From assembly GCA_000231825.2 (NCBI GenBank), contig JH720318.1, positions 986,916 to 1,050,915 on the forward strand: a stretch of DNA of 64,000 bases, given 5' to 3'. The notes below the pieces were generated by a model. That model had not been told where the DNA came from, did not search any database, and worked only from the letters and a program-made list of their open reading frames with translations. Below are positions 23,748 to 37,146 of this stretch, one piece after another. Origin of the DNA: Tetrahymena elliotti 4EA (Eukaryota > Ciliophora > Oligohymenophorea > Hymenostomatida > Tetrahymenidae). The position numbers and the translations under genes were made by a program. How positions within the stretch are numbered: position 1 is the first letter of the stretch; the number at the start of each line of letters is the position of its first letter.

Positions 23748-26027
23748 TCAAATAACATTATTCTAAACGAATGAGATTTCTCTTTGTTTCGTATCTTTCA
23801 CATACTATTCTTCTAAGAGGTCTTTTAATTTTTTTGGTATCCTTGAATCGAATTGTGTATATTTTAGTTGACACTCATTCTCTGCTTTTTCATTAGAAGG
23901 AGAATACACATTATTACCTTTAGATATGAAAACTTATTATGATTATTATACTTTAATATTAGGAAAAGGAGAATATGCTTAAATTAGAGCTTATTTGCTT
24001 TCAGTAATAGTTGATTATTGATTCTTTTGAGAAGAGCTGTTTTACCTTGATCTTTCAAAAGGTTCTGCACAAGAATTAAAAATACTAACATATTTACTGT
24101 TATTAATTTTTGCAGAAGTATTTATTGGGATATGGGATTTCTACCTTAGTGAGTCTTAATGATGTAAAATATTATTCAAACTATATTTTTCAGATAATAT
24201 ACGCATGTTTTTATTAAAATCTAGAGGGTCTTTCTTTTAAGCATCATCTTTAGCTTTCTTTTAGCTACTAAAAAATTGTTATCTTTAAGTAGCGTTTTGT
24301 TTAAGGTATTCAGCTAAAGATATTTAGAATTTACTATTAAATTGATTTAAATGCATACTGCTTTGCTGAGTATTATATTAACTTTCTTAGGTTAATTAAG
24401 AGTCATCAAATAAAGCTTATTTATTTGAATTATTTTAATTTTAAATTTTTATGGCAAATCCATTTTATTTTCCTATTTATTGATCACATATTGTGTAATT
24501 TGTTTCATAAGTTTAAGTGTAGTGATTACCATCACTAGTATTTTATAAAAAAAAAGAATTCCTCTTTGTATTATTTTGAGAAATTGATTTTTATTGTGGA
24601 CATTTAAGCTATTCAATTTGTTGTATATTTTCTTTGTAATATATTCTTTCTTAGTTCATAAGCTTTTTTATCTGGTTTATAGTTGTTTGGCTGCACTTAC
24701 GATCTTCACTTGTTTTGCAAACTTGTATTTTTTAAGCCTCTGAGCCATCACTAGGTCCTATTTTATTACATCCAATTCGACTTTTCTATGATGCTTCATT
24801 TGTTCTTAGAGTTGTAATTCTTGAAGTTTTTATTGTATTTTGGTATCTTTACAATTCAGATATTTTTGGTAGCAAATCAATCGTTTTCCCTCTTTTTCTT
24901 CTACCCTCGAAGCTACTTGCTTTGTTTACTAAAGTTTTCTTTGAGTTTATATATTATTGATAGTTATTCTAATTGAAAAGGTTGTTGTTAGCATTTTGCC
25001 CAGTTAATGCAGATAAATTAATCACATTTCCATTTGTGTTAGTAAAATTATTACAATGTGTAACTTAAAATGATTCTTTAGTAGCTTATTGAATTTATTC
25101 TTCTACAGATTAATTTTTCTACAATTTAGAATGGGCTATATATTGAGATTTCCTAAACTTTAAATTTTCATTGCTAAGGTTAAGTTAATTCTATTATTAA
25201 TTGTACTAAGTATTTTGCTAGAATGAGTTTATTCTAAATCTTCTTGTCTTAAAATCGCTTTTTGTTTAATTTTCTGAGCAATCCCTTTCCAAAGAATCTA
25301 CAGAATTAGTCCTTCCATCAGCTCTATTTCCAGCTTAATTGGAGTACTCTACATGATTGTTTTATTTTCTTACTTTATCCTATGGTACAGGGGATGTTAA
25401 AAATTCTTTTAGTTATTTAAGTTCATCTACAATAGATGAAAAATCCTCATTATTAGTAGAAATATTTGGTAAATGTGCATTATTAGATAAACCATTATTT
25501 TACTAGTAAGAAACTGAAGAGAGCTACTGAGATTTTCTTTTCGCCTTTTATTGAGATTATATAGGCTATTATGTAAATTTTATCATTATTTAATCATAAT
25601 TTGTTCCTTGATATCTGTTATTTTTCCTCTATTATTGGATTATTTGTAAATTATTGGATAACTCTTTTAATGCATTAGTTTGTAAAGGATATTTCTTGAT
25701 TTAGTTTTCTACTTAAGTATTTTAATCAATAGTAGTATTTGGCTTATTAGGATTACCTGCATACATCAAATTGTTGTAAATCAAACTGCTTTTTTTCCCT
25801 TAATTTAGATCATCATATTTATCATTTTATTATTCAGAGACATTATTATTTGTATTAAAATAGTCATTATCTCCTCCAAATTGAGTTGGACTACTTGAGC
25901 TATTCCAGCCCGTTATTTCATCATTTTAAATTTATTTTAAAATTTAATTTTTAATTATATAGGAAGGTAAAAATTCTTAAGCTGCGTTGTTATCAAGAAG
26001 ATTTGATGGAGTTTAAAAACCCTTCAT
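23748..26027 (-). CDS. Asn/Gln/Ser-rich protein of unknown function
   Basis: A single uninterrupted frame of 759 residues under the ciliate code, with no TGA until 23748. I checked it line by line. No known domain is recognisable. The composition is dominated by Asn, Gln, Ser and Lys, with frequent NNN and QQ clusters. There is no signal peptide or membrane segment. A basic patch lies mid-protein (EGRRKRGKTIDLL), preceded and followed by short Ser-rich stretches that could be phosphorylation targets. There is a possible short coiled coil (MNQERIYYKENIQQIEQ). Such proteins are common in ciliates and often belong to cortex, cytoskeleton or RNA granules. A single clean open frame this long in AT-rich DNA is good evidence that it is a real gene. 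Function not assigned. Confidence 0.75.
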
Positions 26028-26871
26028 AATAAATTAAGGAATTAGATTATTTTTTTTACTTTTATTGATAGTATTAAACAAATATATATCAACGTCTGTC
26101 TGTATAGTTTGTGTGCGAAATATAGTAAAATTATTAATATATTATTAAAATTTTTATTGGCTATTAACATTCAAAACCAAATAACTTTTACCCATAAGCT
26201 GATTATACAAAAAATAATAATAAATTTATTAAATTAAAATCCAAATTTGACTTTCATTAAAGATTTTTTATCAAAAATAAAGGTCTTCTTTTTGCAAAAC
26301 CTAATCAATTTTTTTTATGCTTTATTAGCTAGTTTTAATAAGTTTCAGTGAAGATAAAATTTAAGTCAATTAATAAATATCTAAATTTATTAATCATTTA
26401 TTAACATTTAACAGAGTTTAAGTTATATTAATTAACTATATTTATATCAAATTTAAAATACCAAAAATAATCAATTTAAAATATTTTTGAAATTTCATGA
26501 AATGTTTTTCCCTTTTTTGGTTTTTCTTTTGATTTTTTTTCTTTTATATTTTATTTGAATAATCACATGAAATTATTTACTTTTATTTCATGAAATTTTA
26601 TTAAAAAAAAGAATATTAAATGTAAATTAATAAAAAAATAATGAAACCATATTAAAGATCTGAATTGGTTTTTTTTGGATAAAGATTTAGTTTAAAATTA
26701 AAAGAGATATATTAAAATATTTATTTCAATAATTTTAAAACACTTTAAATATAAAATATGTAGTAAATTGATAAGTAATTGGCAAATATGTTTATTTGAA
26801 ATTTATGTTAAAGTTAAAATTTTATTAAATTTATTTGATAATTTAGTTTATTTATTATAATTTTTTTTAAA
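26028..26871. other. intergenic spacer
   Basis: About 840 bases of AT-rich sequence with many poly-T and poly-A runs between two minus-strand genes; no gene seen. Confidence 0.5.
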
Positions 26872-29800
26872 TCATAATTCTACCAAGATTTCATGGATAA
26901 GTGATTTGGCTTAAGATTTCTTTAAGTCAGTGAAAAACTTTTCATAATCTTATTTGTTTATCTAGTTATTAATGAAAAAAAATTAAAACTATTTTTATAG
27001 GAATATTTAAGCTTATTACATCTATGCATTCAATAGTGTCAAATAGGAACTCTTCGTTAACATTTTTAGAAGTTTCAGTCAAAAATTTTAAAGCAATAGT
27101 AAATGATGAAAACCTAAGATCTATTTCAAACATTTTGATAATACCCAAAGCTGCTTTAAAAATATAATACTCTCCTTCTATGAGAACATTATCTAAAATT
27201 CTATATACAATATTTACATCCTAGAAGTAATTTGAAAATAGTGAAAGCATCCAACCATACAGATAGTTTTATGGTCCTAAGTTTAATCCTATAAATCTCT
27301 CATGTAAATCTTTCATCTCTTTTTAGAAGCTTTAGTAGAAGAACTAATTGTAAAATTCAATCTATTATTTTTAATATTAAAAGAATGAGCTAGGAGAATA
27401 TATAAAAAATTTTTTACTTTTATTTTATCACCGCTATATAAAGGTTTAAAGTGATAGCTATATATCAAATTAATGAAATATATAAATGAGTCACTTTCAT
27501 TTTAGAAAACATTAACTATCAAGGCAGCAATATTTATCATGTGACTAAGATAATTTAAATCTTAGCGGACATATAGAGTGTATTTTAAAACATTTTGTAT
27601 CATCTAATTTTAATTATAAATTTTTTATTTAATTAAATTGTATCAAAATATTTTTAATTATTTTCAAAAATAGCTTAAATTGTTTGATTTATTTTTTAGT
27701 TCAATAATTATTTCAGGAATAAAGGAAATATTACTTCTTAATTAGGTTTAAAAATAGGATTCTTTTCTAAAAATTCTTCCATATCTACTTCCATCTGCTA
27801 TATTTTATCAAAAAATGAATGTTCTCTCATTCTAGGAGACATAGAACCAGAGAGTCTCATAAGTTTTTGCTCAGAAAATTTACTCTTGTCATTGCAATTA
27901 TTATTTGAAGGAATGATACTTTATTCTACCTATGACTTGATTATTAAATAGTATTAATGAGTAATTTGCAAACTGTTTCCAATAGAGAGTTTGTAAAGAG
28001 TTTTTCTAACAAAATGAGGTAAACCTTATTTCCATAATCTTATAAATAATATTTCTTTATCTTTTTGTAAGTCTTCTATGTGCTCTCTTATCATTTCACT
28101 TTCATTAAAAATTCCAACTTGAGAATATTTTTGAGTTTATTATTTTTTCTTTTTCATAACATTCTTCCATAAATTTTTACTGTTTTCTTTACTTTTGCTT
28201 TTAAATTTGTAAAATTTATCCATATTTAGCGGTAAATTTCTTTCGTAATCCCAAAATTTATCAAACTATTCAAAAATTTAACTCTTCCAAATTCCAGCTA
28301 TTTCTTCTTTATATTCTTACATACTAAATTTAGCTTTTTTGAATTCGAATGCCTATTATTTTGCAAAGAGTAATTTTTAGTAACAAAAACGAACCCATTT
28401 ATTTCTTTGGTCTTCATCTTTGGCTTTTAGGTCAAGACTTCTTTTTCCATTGTCGTGCCCTATTACAAGTAAAGAAAAGCACAAATTGTCAAACTATTTT
28501 GGAACTTTATTCTTCTTTAGAACTTCAGTCTTGTCACTACCAATTGTTATTTCATATATCTTGAAAATAAATATATTTCAGTTAAATTTGTTTAAATAAA
28601 AAATAATTACATCATCTATGAGTATTTCTCTTTTCTTATTTTTATTTTTTGGATCACACCATTAAATTTTATCTCCCAATTCAGATAAATTTACAAACTT
28701 TTCTTTAGGGTTACCTGACCTACCATATTTTAAAAATAAACTTCCATTTTAAAATATTTTAACATCTTTAGTCATAAGCTTTGCAAAATCTGTTTGGTTG
28801 TCTGCATGAGATATGAGTAAAATATCATATGCTTTCTCAAATGCTAATTAAATAATTAAGATAAACTTTATAAATATGAAATTGTAATATTTTACCATCT
28901 TGCTCACATTCAAATTATTTAGCTAATATCCTATCATATATATCTGATAATATTTTGATTGTAACCGTTTTGCTTTTTGTAACACTCATAGTTCTCTCCA
29001 CATAATCTTACTTTTTCATTTTATCTTTTTTTTCAATTTTTTAGTTGTGAACATCTGTGTGTAGCATTATTATTGAATAAGCTAGAATGTAAACAATGTC
29101 AGAATTTTCAAAATTATTTGAATTTTATTCATGATATGAATCAGAAAAGGCACACATTATTCTATCTATCTATTAAGATTCTCCAGGTAGTCTGAATTTA
29201 CTCATTAAAGATCTATTTATTTTACATTAAAATTAAATTCGAAGTTAAAAATATAATAATGAAATAACTAACCTCAAAGCTTCATCTATTGTTTAATTAT
29301 TAAAATCTATAATTTTACAAAATTCTCTTAAAATATCTTGATTTTTTTTTGTTTCTTTTCTAGATAATTAATAATGCTTTAGTTAAACTTTTTATTTTCA
29401 AATTTATTTTACCCAAAGAATTATCCTAGTGTATTTTTTCTAATTCCTTCAGCTTTTAACAGAAATTCAGCTATATTTTAAAGGCTGAGTTTTTAATCTT
29501 GCTCTAACTTTTAGATTGCTGAGTTAGGATCAGTATTAAATTCAATCATAAACTAATCTCTTTTTAATTATTTTTTTTGTTCTTCTTTTAAGATATTTGC
29601 TTCCTATAAGAGATCAACAACTTGAGAATATCCTGTATTGCCTCTTTTTAATGTGAAATATCCTGTGGGCTAAATAAAATTTTAAATTAAAAATTCAACT
29701 CTTTTTTCACCAGAATTAATAATTTTACAGGTCTATGAGAGTAAAAATCTAGTGGGTCTGGAACATTTTAACTGAGCTATATATTATAACTTAATCTATT

Positions 29801-31470
29801 ATTATTTTTAAACCCATTTTATGCTGATTGAAACATATCTTTAGTAGATTAATTATGTAGTAATTGCATTTTTTTTTATTTTTACTATAGCTGTTTGGAA
29901 TTTTCACTATCTTCTTCATTAATATTATCTATAATATCATACAAACCTTAGGTTGGTTATAAAAGTGCATTTTCAACCTGGGTATATTCACTATAATATC
30001 TCTGTTTATACCTACTTTAATGTTTCTGCTAGAATTCTTACTCGTCTACCGTTTCAATCATGTTGTCAAAATTTTCCTACATAAAATTTTCCTCATTTAA
30101 ATTTTAAGCATTATCATTGATTTCTAATAGATCTATATTCTAATTTTAATTTATTTATGCCATACCTTACTCATTTTGTAATACTATATTAGACTCATTC
30201 TTATTTTCTATAATTTAATTTTCCTTTGAAATATCTTATTTCTATTCTTAATCATTATGATTTTCAAATAACTAAATATTTTATCCAAGCTCAAAGTCTT
30301 CCTTACTAAAATCATTTGTCTCTTATAAACCATTAAATTATTTACTGAATTATTCTAAATCAAAACAATTTTCACCATTTATTTACTCTTAATTAGAATG
30401 TTCTACTTCTAAATTCCAATTTGAGTCTTTCCACTCTTTTTATTTGCCTTCTTACTAAGATTATTCAACCTTATTTTCTTCTTGTTCTTTATTTTATTTA
30501 TTTTAAGTATTATTTTACTAAGTACTCATAACACAATTCCATTGATTTATAGCATATTCTTAAGTTTTTAAGTTTATTTTTTTTTAATTTTAAGCAACAG
30601 ACCTCTCTGAAGGTACTATTAAATCTTAAAATACATCATCTATTATTTATATCTGCTTAGAAGGAGTCTCTGCTAGAAACTAAATATTTTCATTTTATTT
30701 ATTTTAAACTGAAGCATTTTTACTGTCAAAATGTGAATCCTCTTCAATGTCAATTAAATCAATTCTTTATTAAAATCAAATATAACTTATCTTATACAAA
30801 ATAATAAAATAATATTTACTATTTAGATGGAGCTTATGATAATTCTTATATCTTAGAGTTATTATGACTTTATGATTGTTCAGGATTAGCTAATTTTAAA
30901 AATTTATTTTTCATAATTGAGCATACTTCAATGAATTTTACGCTCAGCAATATTTGATAAGCTATTCAACTTTCTAGTAGATGGTACTTAACAATTCACC
31001 ATCCAAAAAGGTAAAGGTTTTTCTTCTGATTTATTTTTATTCTCATGATCTTTTAGAATAAATATATAAATATGGTGAATTTTATTTTATGTTTTTAAAC
31101 ATTATTGGTAATTACCTTTTTATCTTGAATGTATTTCTTTTAAATTTTAATCTTATTCCTAATCTAAAAATATTTTAAAAAACTTTAGCATGTTATTTTT
31201 AAATAATTCTTGAGATAAATAAGTTAAATACGTGCTTAGCTCATCTTATTTTGGTGATGCTCAACAAAAATTAGATACTATATCAATCAATTTTTGTTTA
31301 TTTGTTTAAATTTTAATCACAACCCTTATGTATATTTTTGATAAAAAAAGGATCTTCTCTTGATAAATTTCAAATCAAATAATATTAATTTGATAGTATT
31401 AATTAGAATTACATTATTTTGTAAACTTAACACCACTAATTTCGATTTTATTTTGTGTAAAGCAGATCAT
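26872..31470 (-). CDS. Sec7-PH-TBC protein (combined Arf-GEF and Rab-GAP architecture)
   Basis: A multi-intron gene; I give its span because not every junction is certain. An N-terminal region (about 31470-30950, then a long acidic Gln-rich linker) leads to a Sec7 domain at about 29555-29000. Its motifs are FNTDPNSAIQKL, IAEFLLKAEGI, FRLPGES with the catalytic Glu at 29179-29181, and YILAYSIIMLHTDVHN. A PH-like domain follows at about 28800-28380 (FLKYGRSGNPKEKFVNLSEL, then IQWCDPKNK, then RSLDLKAKDEDQRNKWV). Next is a TBC-like domain at about 28010-26900 (LPHFVRKTLYKLSIGN, VRQDLNYLSHM, YLYGWMLSLF, LIEGEYYIFKAAL). Sec7 domains load GTP on Arf; TBC domains stimulate Rab GTP hydrolysis. The expected TBC arginine finger (IxxDxxR) reads MEVDMEE, so GAP activity is doubtful. 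Sec7-TBC combinations have been described in ciliates. The 5' exon is the weakest part. Confidence 0.82.
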
Positions 31471-32029
31471 AAAAAAATTATTTCTCAAAATTTTTACTTA
31501 TTGATTATTAAAATTTCACAACAAGAAAAAAAATTAATTGATCTATTCAAAAATTAGATTTTATTTTACAAAGCTAGTGTACATGTAAAAAATAAAAAAA
31601 ATCCTTACAACTTTATCATTTTTGAATTTCAAATATTTCAGAAAAAAATAATTTTTTTGAAATACTTTTATCTATTGAAACAGATTTTGGAAAATTAAAA
31701 TTAAATTAAAAAAAAAAAATATTATTTTTTAGTAGCATAGTTTTTTAACTAAAATCACATTTGTAATACAATTAGATTTACCAAATTTTAAAGATAAATT
31801 GATGGATATAAACTTTGTTTGATATTTTTAGTATTTGCTATTCAATCATAGTTATCAAAATTGCAAATTGATTATTTTAGTCAATAAAAAAAATTTACAT
31901 TTAATTTTTAATAACATAATTGAAAGCAAAATAATAAAATTAGATAGTTATTATAAGAACCAAAGAATTAGTATTTGATAAGGTATTTTAACATAAATCA
32001 ACATCTATCTTTTAGGAGTACAATAAAAT
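31471..32029. other. divergent promoter-containing spacer
   Basis: 560 bases between the Sec7-TBC gene (minus) and the second channel gene (plus). AT-rich, with no recognisable element. If the Sec7-TBC gene has a further 5' exon, it would lie here. Confidence 0.45.
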
Positions 32030-35000
32030 ATGGAAGTAAACAGCCCATAGCTTTAGAATGCTATGAGTAATTCCTAAAAAAATAAAGCTAATGTTAAAGA
32101 TTTAACCAGTTCTCCTTAAGTGGTTTCACCAAATTAGCAATACAATTTTACTTCTTAAAATCTAAATATTTTTGTTTAGAATTATGATGAATAGCCTAAT
32201 ATACTGCAAGAAATATAGCTTATAAAAAATAAAGATCATACAGAATCCATAAATGCTGAAATTATGAAATTTAAAAGTGATTAGCTATCATTAATCTAGG
32301 AAAATATTTCTGAAAATACCCCACAAACTTTTTCTAGTAATTCCTAAAATAGCCCCTCAAAAATACAAAGCAAATTCTCTTCTATGTCAGTTGATGTGCA
32401 AGATTACTATGATCCAAGACCTGGAGCAATAAAAAGATAAAAGCTCTTTACTTTAACTGATTTAGAAAGTTTTGGAGGAAGAAATAAAAAAGATTTAGAA
32501 GAAATTGTTCCTTTAACTGAAGAAGTAGGTAAAAATTAAGTCTTAATTATAAGTATTTGCATGAATCTAGCTAAGCTTACAAATTGTTTTTTATAGAAAA
32601 TCAAATGAAATCTACAAAAAAATATTTATTTGATAATTTTTTGTTAGTTTAGTCAAATAAATAAACATTTAAAATATAATAATATAGAAAATAAAAGTGC
32701 TTAGGTGAATATCTCAAGATAGCTTCATAAAATAAACTCAAATACTATCATAAAAGAAACTACATAAAAAAGAAAAACTATCCAATCAAAAACTCATCGC
32801 AGTCATGTTGTTACAATTAGAACTCCAGATATGATATGGAAATAGAAATTTTTTTTTATCATGTCTTATGTTAGCAGGATGGTAATGAAAATGAAATAAG
32901 TTAAGATATTTAGACATCCAGAATTACTTTTCGAAACATAATTAAATGCTATTAATGATAAAGCTGCTAAAGATATTTCTGATGATAACTGGGGTTAGAA
33001 AGATAACAAATTCTTTGAAAGTCTTCAAAAGAGTAGCTTTTTAAAATATACCGATGTGAATAAAAGAAATAAATATAAATATATTCTGAAAAGATATTAA
33101 CTATTCAGGAAATCATTTAGACAAAAAATGAAACCTATGATAGAATGTTTTTTATTATGCACTAATAATTTTTAAAAATACATCTCTGCAGCTTTTAAGA
33201 AAATTTAAACATTTGACTCAACCTCATTTTTTATTTTGATTTGGTCTAATTTTATTTTTTTACTTACAGTGTGTATTTCTATCTATTTACCTTATGAATA
33301 TTGCTTCAACGTTACTAGGGAAAACCCAGCTAAAGTAATATTGAATATCATAATGCCTATTGTACATTTTTTAAACATTGCTGTTATCGCAAATACAACT
33401 TACTTTGAAAAAGGAAACGTTATCAATGATCATGCTTCAATCTTTTTGAGATATTTAAAAAGCTACTTTTTCTTGGACATAATATCAACTATTTCTTTTT
33501 TTATACCCTCTGAAAATATTTTAATATTCTTATTCTTTTTAAGATGGTTTTTTTACAAAAACTTTTTGAGTAAGCAGACTGAGAGATTGCTTCTATATTC
33601 TTCAGTATTAACATACATTAATATTATTAAATTATTGGTACAAATACTATTTATTTGTCATTTGGGATCATGCATTTGGTATCAGATAGGATATAATTAA
33701 CTTCATGACACATAGAGCGGATGGCTTTATTAAACTTATAAATCAAACGAAATTTAATCTTAATAAAACTTAGATTTGTATCTCCTTTCAATTCAGACAA
33801 TAATTTCTAACACCTCATTTTTTTAATGTAAAACAGCTTTCAATTTTTTATTATAAAACATATTTTTAAAACAGAAAGAAATTCTTCAATCTTCCTAAGT
33901 AGATAAGAAATATTTTTTTTAATTGCTATGAGCATATTAGGGATCAGTCTATTTGCTTATTTACTTTATGAAATAAAAAAAATTCTAAAAGTATTTGATA
34001 AAAGGAGAGAAGAATACCTTAAAGAACTGAAATCTCTTAGTAATTATATGAGTACACATGAAGTTGATCCCTATCTTAGAGAGAGATCAAGAAAATATTT
34101 AGAATTTATGTACAGCGAAGAATAAGAATAATAGTGGAGTACTCAAGAAAGCTTGAATAGTTTATCTAACTATCTCAAGTAAGAAATTATTAAGGATGTA
34201 TTTATGAAAGCAGTAAAAAAAATATCTTTATTTCGAAGATTCTTTTCTTATAATCCAAAGTTTCTTGAAAAATTAGCTTTAAGAAGCAAAGAAATATCAT
34301 TTGGGCCTGATGAATTAATTATGAGATAAGGAAATGTTGAAATACCTTGTCTTTATATTGTAACTCATGGTGAAATATAACTCTTTGTTGAAATGGGTAG
34401 TTTTGCAAATAAATAATAAAAAATATTTAAAAAAGTGTAAGCAAATTAATGTTTTGGAATGTTTGAGTTTTTTTCTTCTAACTATGAAGTTTAATTAAGT
34501 GCAAAGAGCTTGGGTGTAAGCAGAATGCTTTGTATAACTTAAAGTGATATGCTTGAATTACTTAGAGAATTTCCTAAAGAAAGAGAAGCATTTTGCTATT
34601 TAAAAGATTTGATAACATTTAAATAAGATCTAAGTTAGGTAGGTTTGTATTGCTACTCATGCAATTAGGTCAACCATTATGCTTTAGACTGTCCTTACTT
34701 GTTCTATGGAACTTAACCATAGAAAGTTATCAAAGAAATTAATAAGTAAATAAAGCATACCATTTTACACTTTAGGAGATCAGTTAAAAGAAAAAAAATT
34801 AAATCTATCCTTCAAAATTATCTAATTAGTCATAAGGCTTAGCTGTTTTAAGAAAAATTTTTAAACATGCTGGAATCACTTGAGTAAGAATAATACTCGT
34901 CTGATACCTCTATCCAATTTTTAGGTGAAACCAGCTAGTATTCTAGTAATGATATTGAAACTCATACGCTCAATTAATCTAGATTTGATCGTAAAAGTAT

Positions 35001-36718
35001 TCTCAGAGTTCATTCAGGATCTTCCAAATTTACTGCAAGACATAAGCATAAGGATTCAGAATCTTAAAAAAGTCATATAGGGTCAAGATTAGATTAGTCA
35101 AAGTAAATTTAATTCAATGATATAATTATATTAATTAATGATATTTTATAGAGAGGAAAAGGAAGGTACATTCAATAGAGGAAGACCTTCAAGTGTGAGT
35201 ATTAGTAAATTTGGTAGATTAGTAAAAATTTCTGATGTAAGTGTTGGATAGCACGGAGAAGAGCCAAGTGAATTAAAGAGTGTGATCTCATTGAATACAA
35301 AGGATAGGAGAATAAGTTTATCTAATAACTATGAAATAAATACTGTAGGAAGAATAAATAGTGCAGAGTTCTTTAACAATGAGGATTCAAAAAGAATAGC
35401 TTCTATGCTGAGAAGATCAGAAAGTGAGTAGCAATTAAGTTATGAAAATATTCTTGATAAATATGAACAAGAACAAGAAGAAAATTAATCACCAAGAAGA
35501 AATGAAAAAAGGCATTCAACTCATCAGACAAACAAAACAAATAAGACCAATCGTACAAATAAAACATCCAAAACTACTATAACAAAAACTCTGCAACAAC
35601 TAGACATGGATGGAAGCTTAAACAGTTTGCATCAAAGCAACAAAAGTAACAGTATTTCATCAGCTGGACAAATAGAAATAGATAAAAATGTTAACTAAAT
35701 AAAGTTTTCAAATATTGATGCCAACAACAACATCAGTCCAATTCATAATCCAAGAAAAGAAAGTTAAAACTCTAATAGTATGTATAATAATAATTCATCT
35801 AATATTATCAATTAATTGTATTAACTTCCATCTTCATCTATGAACAACAATATTCCTCCAACATCATCTTTTAATGCACTTAATAATGCTATAAATTTGG
35901 GTAATTAGTAAAGTTCAATCCCAATTAATAGTGGAAATTCAATTGCTCTTTTAAGTTCAAATCTTGCCAGTAATATTCCTTCATCGTAAAATGCATAATA
36001 GGCATCTATTCTGAATGATAAAATTCAAGTATAAGCTAGTTAAACTAATGCAGTAGTATCTTCTGCTTAAAACAATGCAAATAACTCTGTAAATCACTCT
36101 AATTCTTTAAACTAAAATAACACTATGCCAAGAGATACAAACAATTCAAACACCTAAAAATAAAATTCTGTTAATCTGAACTAGCAAAGATCATTAAGTA
36201 TCACTCAATAAACTCCTTCATAAAAATTTACATAACAATTTTCTATTTACCCTATTGAAAACAAATTGAGTTACAGAAGTTAATAACCAATAGAAACTAT
36301 TTAATCTTATAGTGTTTCAATAGGTACAGTGAAATCGTTTGAATTATACTTTCCATAGAATAATGTGGAAAATATAATTGAGAGATATAATAAACTCTAA
36401 AGGAAAAAAGTTTCAAGGAGAGTCAGGAAAAAGCGTACTACATATGGAAGGGAAACCAAGAAAAGATCTCATTTAAATACTCTTGTTTCAAATAAATTAA
36501 TAGAAGAGGTAGAAAACAAGCATATTCATCCTTCATCATCTGGTTTTGATATTGAAAAAATGAATTCCAGTTAAACTTCTGTAAATATATAAAGTAATTC
36601 TGCTATTCCTTACAGGCCTCCTAGTAAAAAGGATATATTTAACCTCAATACTTTTAATTTGAATGATAACTTTCCTTCTCTAAATAAACCTTACCCTTAA
36701 ATAATTTCTTTGAAATGA
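32030..36718 (+). CDS. second CNG-type channel with CCHC zinc knuckle and long polar tail
   Basis: Four exons (32030-32528, 32688-33827, 33875-35102, 35152-36718) join in phase to 1477 residues. A Ser/Gln-rich N-terminus precedes S1-S6 (first helix FFILIWSNFIFLLTVCISIY; S6 FFLIAMSILGISLFAYLLYE). The pore loop reads SIQTIISNTSFFQQ and has no GYG or acidic filter residue (Asn 541 region). A C-linker (LKSLSNYMSTHEVDPYLRER) and a cyclic-nucleotide-binding domain follow (IVTHGEIQLF, NQCFGMFEFF). Residues 806-819 are an exact CX2CX4HX4C zinc knuckle (CYSCNQVNHYALDC). The last about 600 residues are low-complexity Asn/Ser/Gln with a THQTNKTNKTNRTNKTSK repeat and a basic patch (LQRKKVSRRVRKKRTTYGR). 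Probably plasma or ciliary membrane. Conduction and ligand are unknown; it could be a non-selective channel or a non-conducting subunit. Confidence 0.88.
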
Positions 36719-37146
36719 AATTGTGAAACCAAGGTAGATAGAGAGAAAGTTGTAAGAAACCAAAATAATTAAGTGAAAAACAAATAATTTTTTATAATAT
36801 GAAGTATAAAATGAGAATATTTTGTTTTGTTGTTTGTTTGTTTTGCTTACTTGATTAATTGAATTATATGTTACATAAAATATAATGTTAGTTCTCTAAG
36901 TTAAGGTGATGGAAAAAAAAATAATTTTATGAAATATATCACCTTAAGTATGAATAAAAACTAAAAAACCAGAAAAAATGAGTTTTTAAAATATTGAGTT
37001 TAATAACATGGTATATTTTATAAATTAATACTTGCAAGAAAAAAAAAATTTTACTAAGATTTAATTATAAAATAAAAATTCTGATAATTTTATCAACAAA
37101 AAGGAAGGATTAATTAAAATTTTATTGGAGTTCAATAATTTATTTC
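36719..37146. other. spacer between convergent genes with inverted repeat
   Basis: 428 bases between the 3' ends of the channel (plus) and the CEP78-like gene (minus). It contains a perfect 10-base inverted repeat, TTAAGGTGAT at 36901-36910 and ATCACCTTAA at 36938-36947, with a 27-base A/T loop. This could act in 3'-end formation for either gene. Confidence 0.55.

Noticed and set aside
32529..32687. Possible second coding exon between 32595 and 32687 of channel 2
   Set aside because: Reading it leads to a shifted frame with poor composition; skipping it restores an in-phase join (EEV to ENKSAQ).
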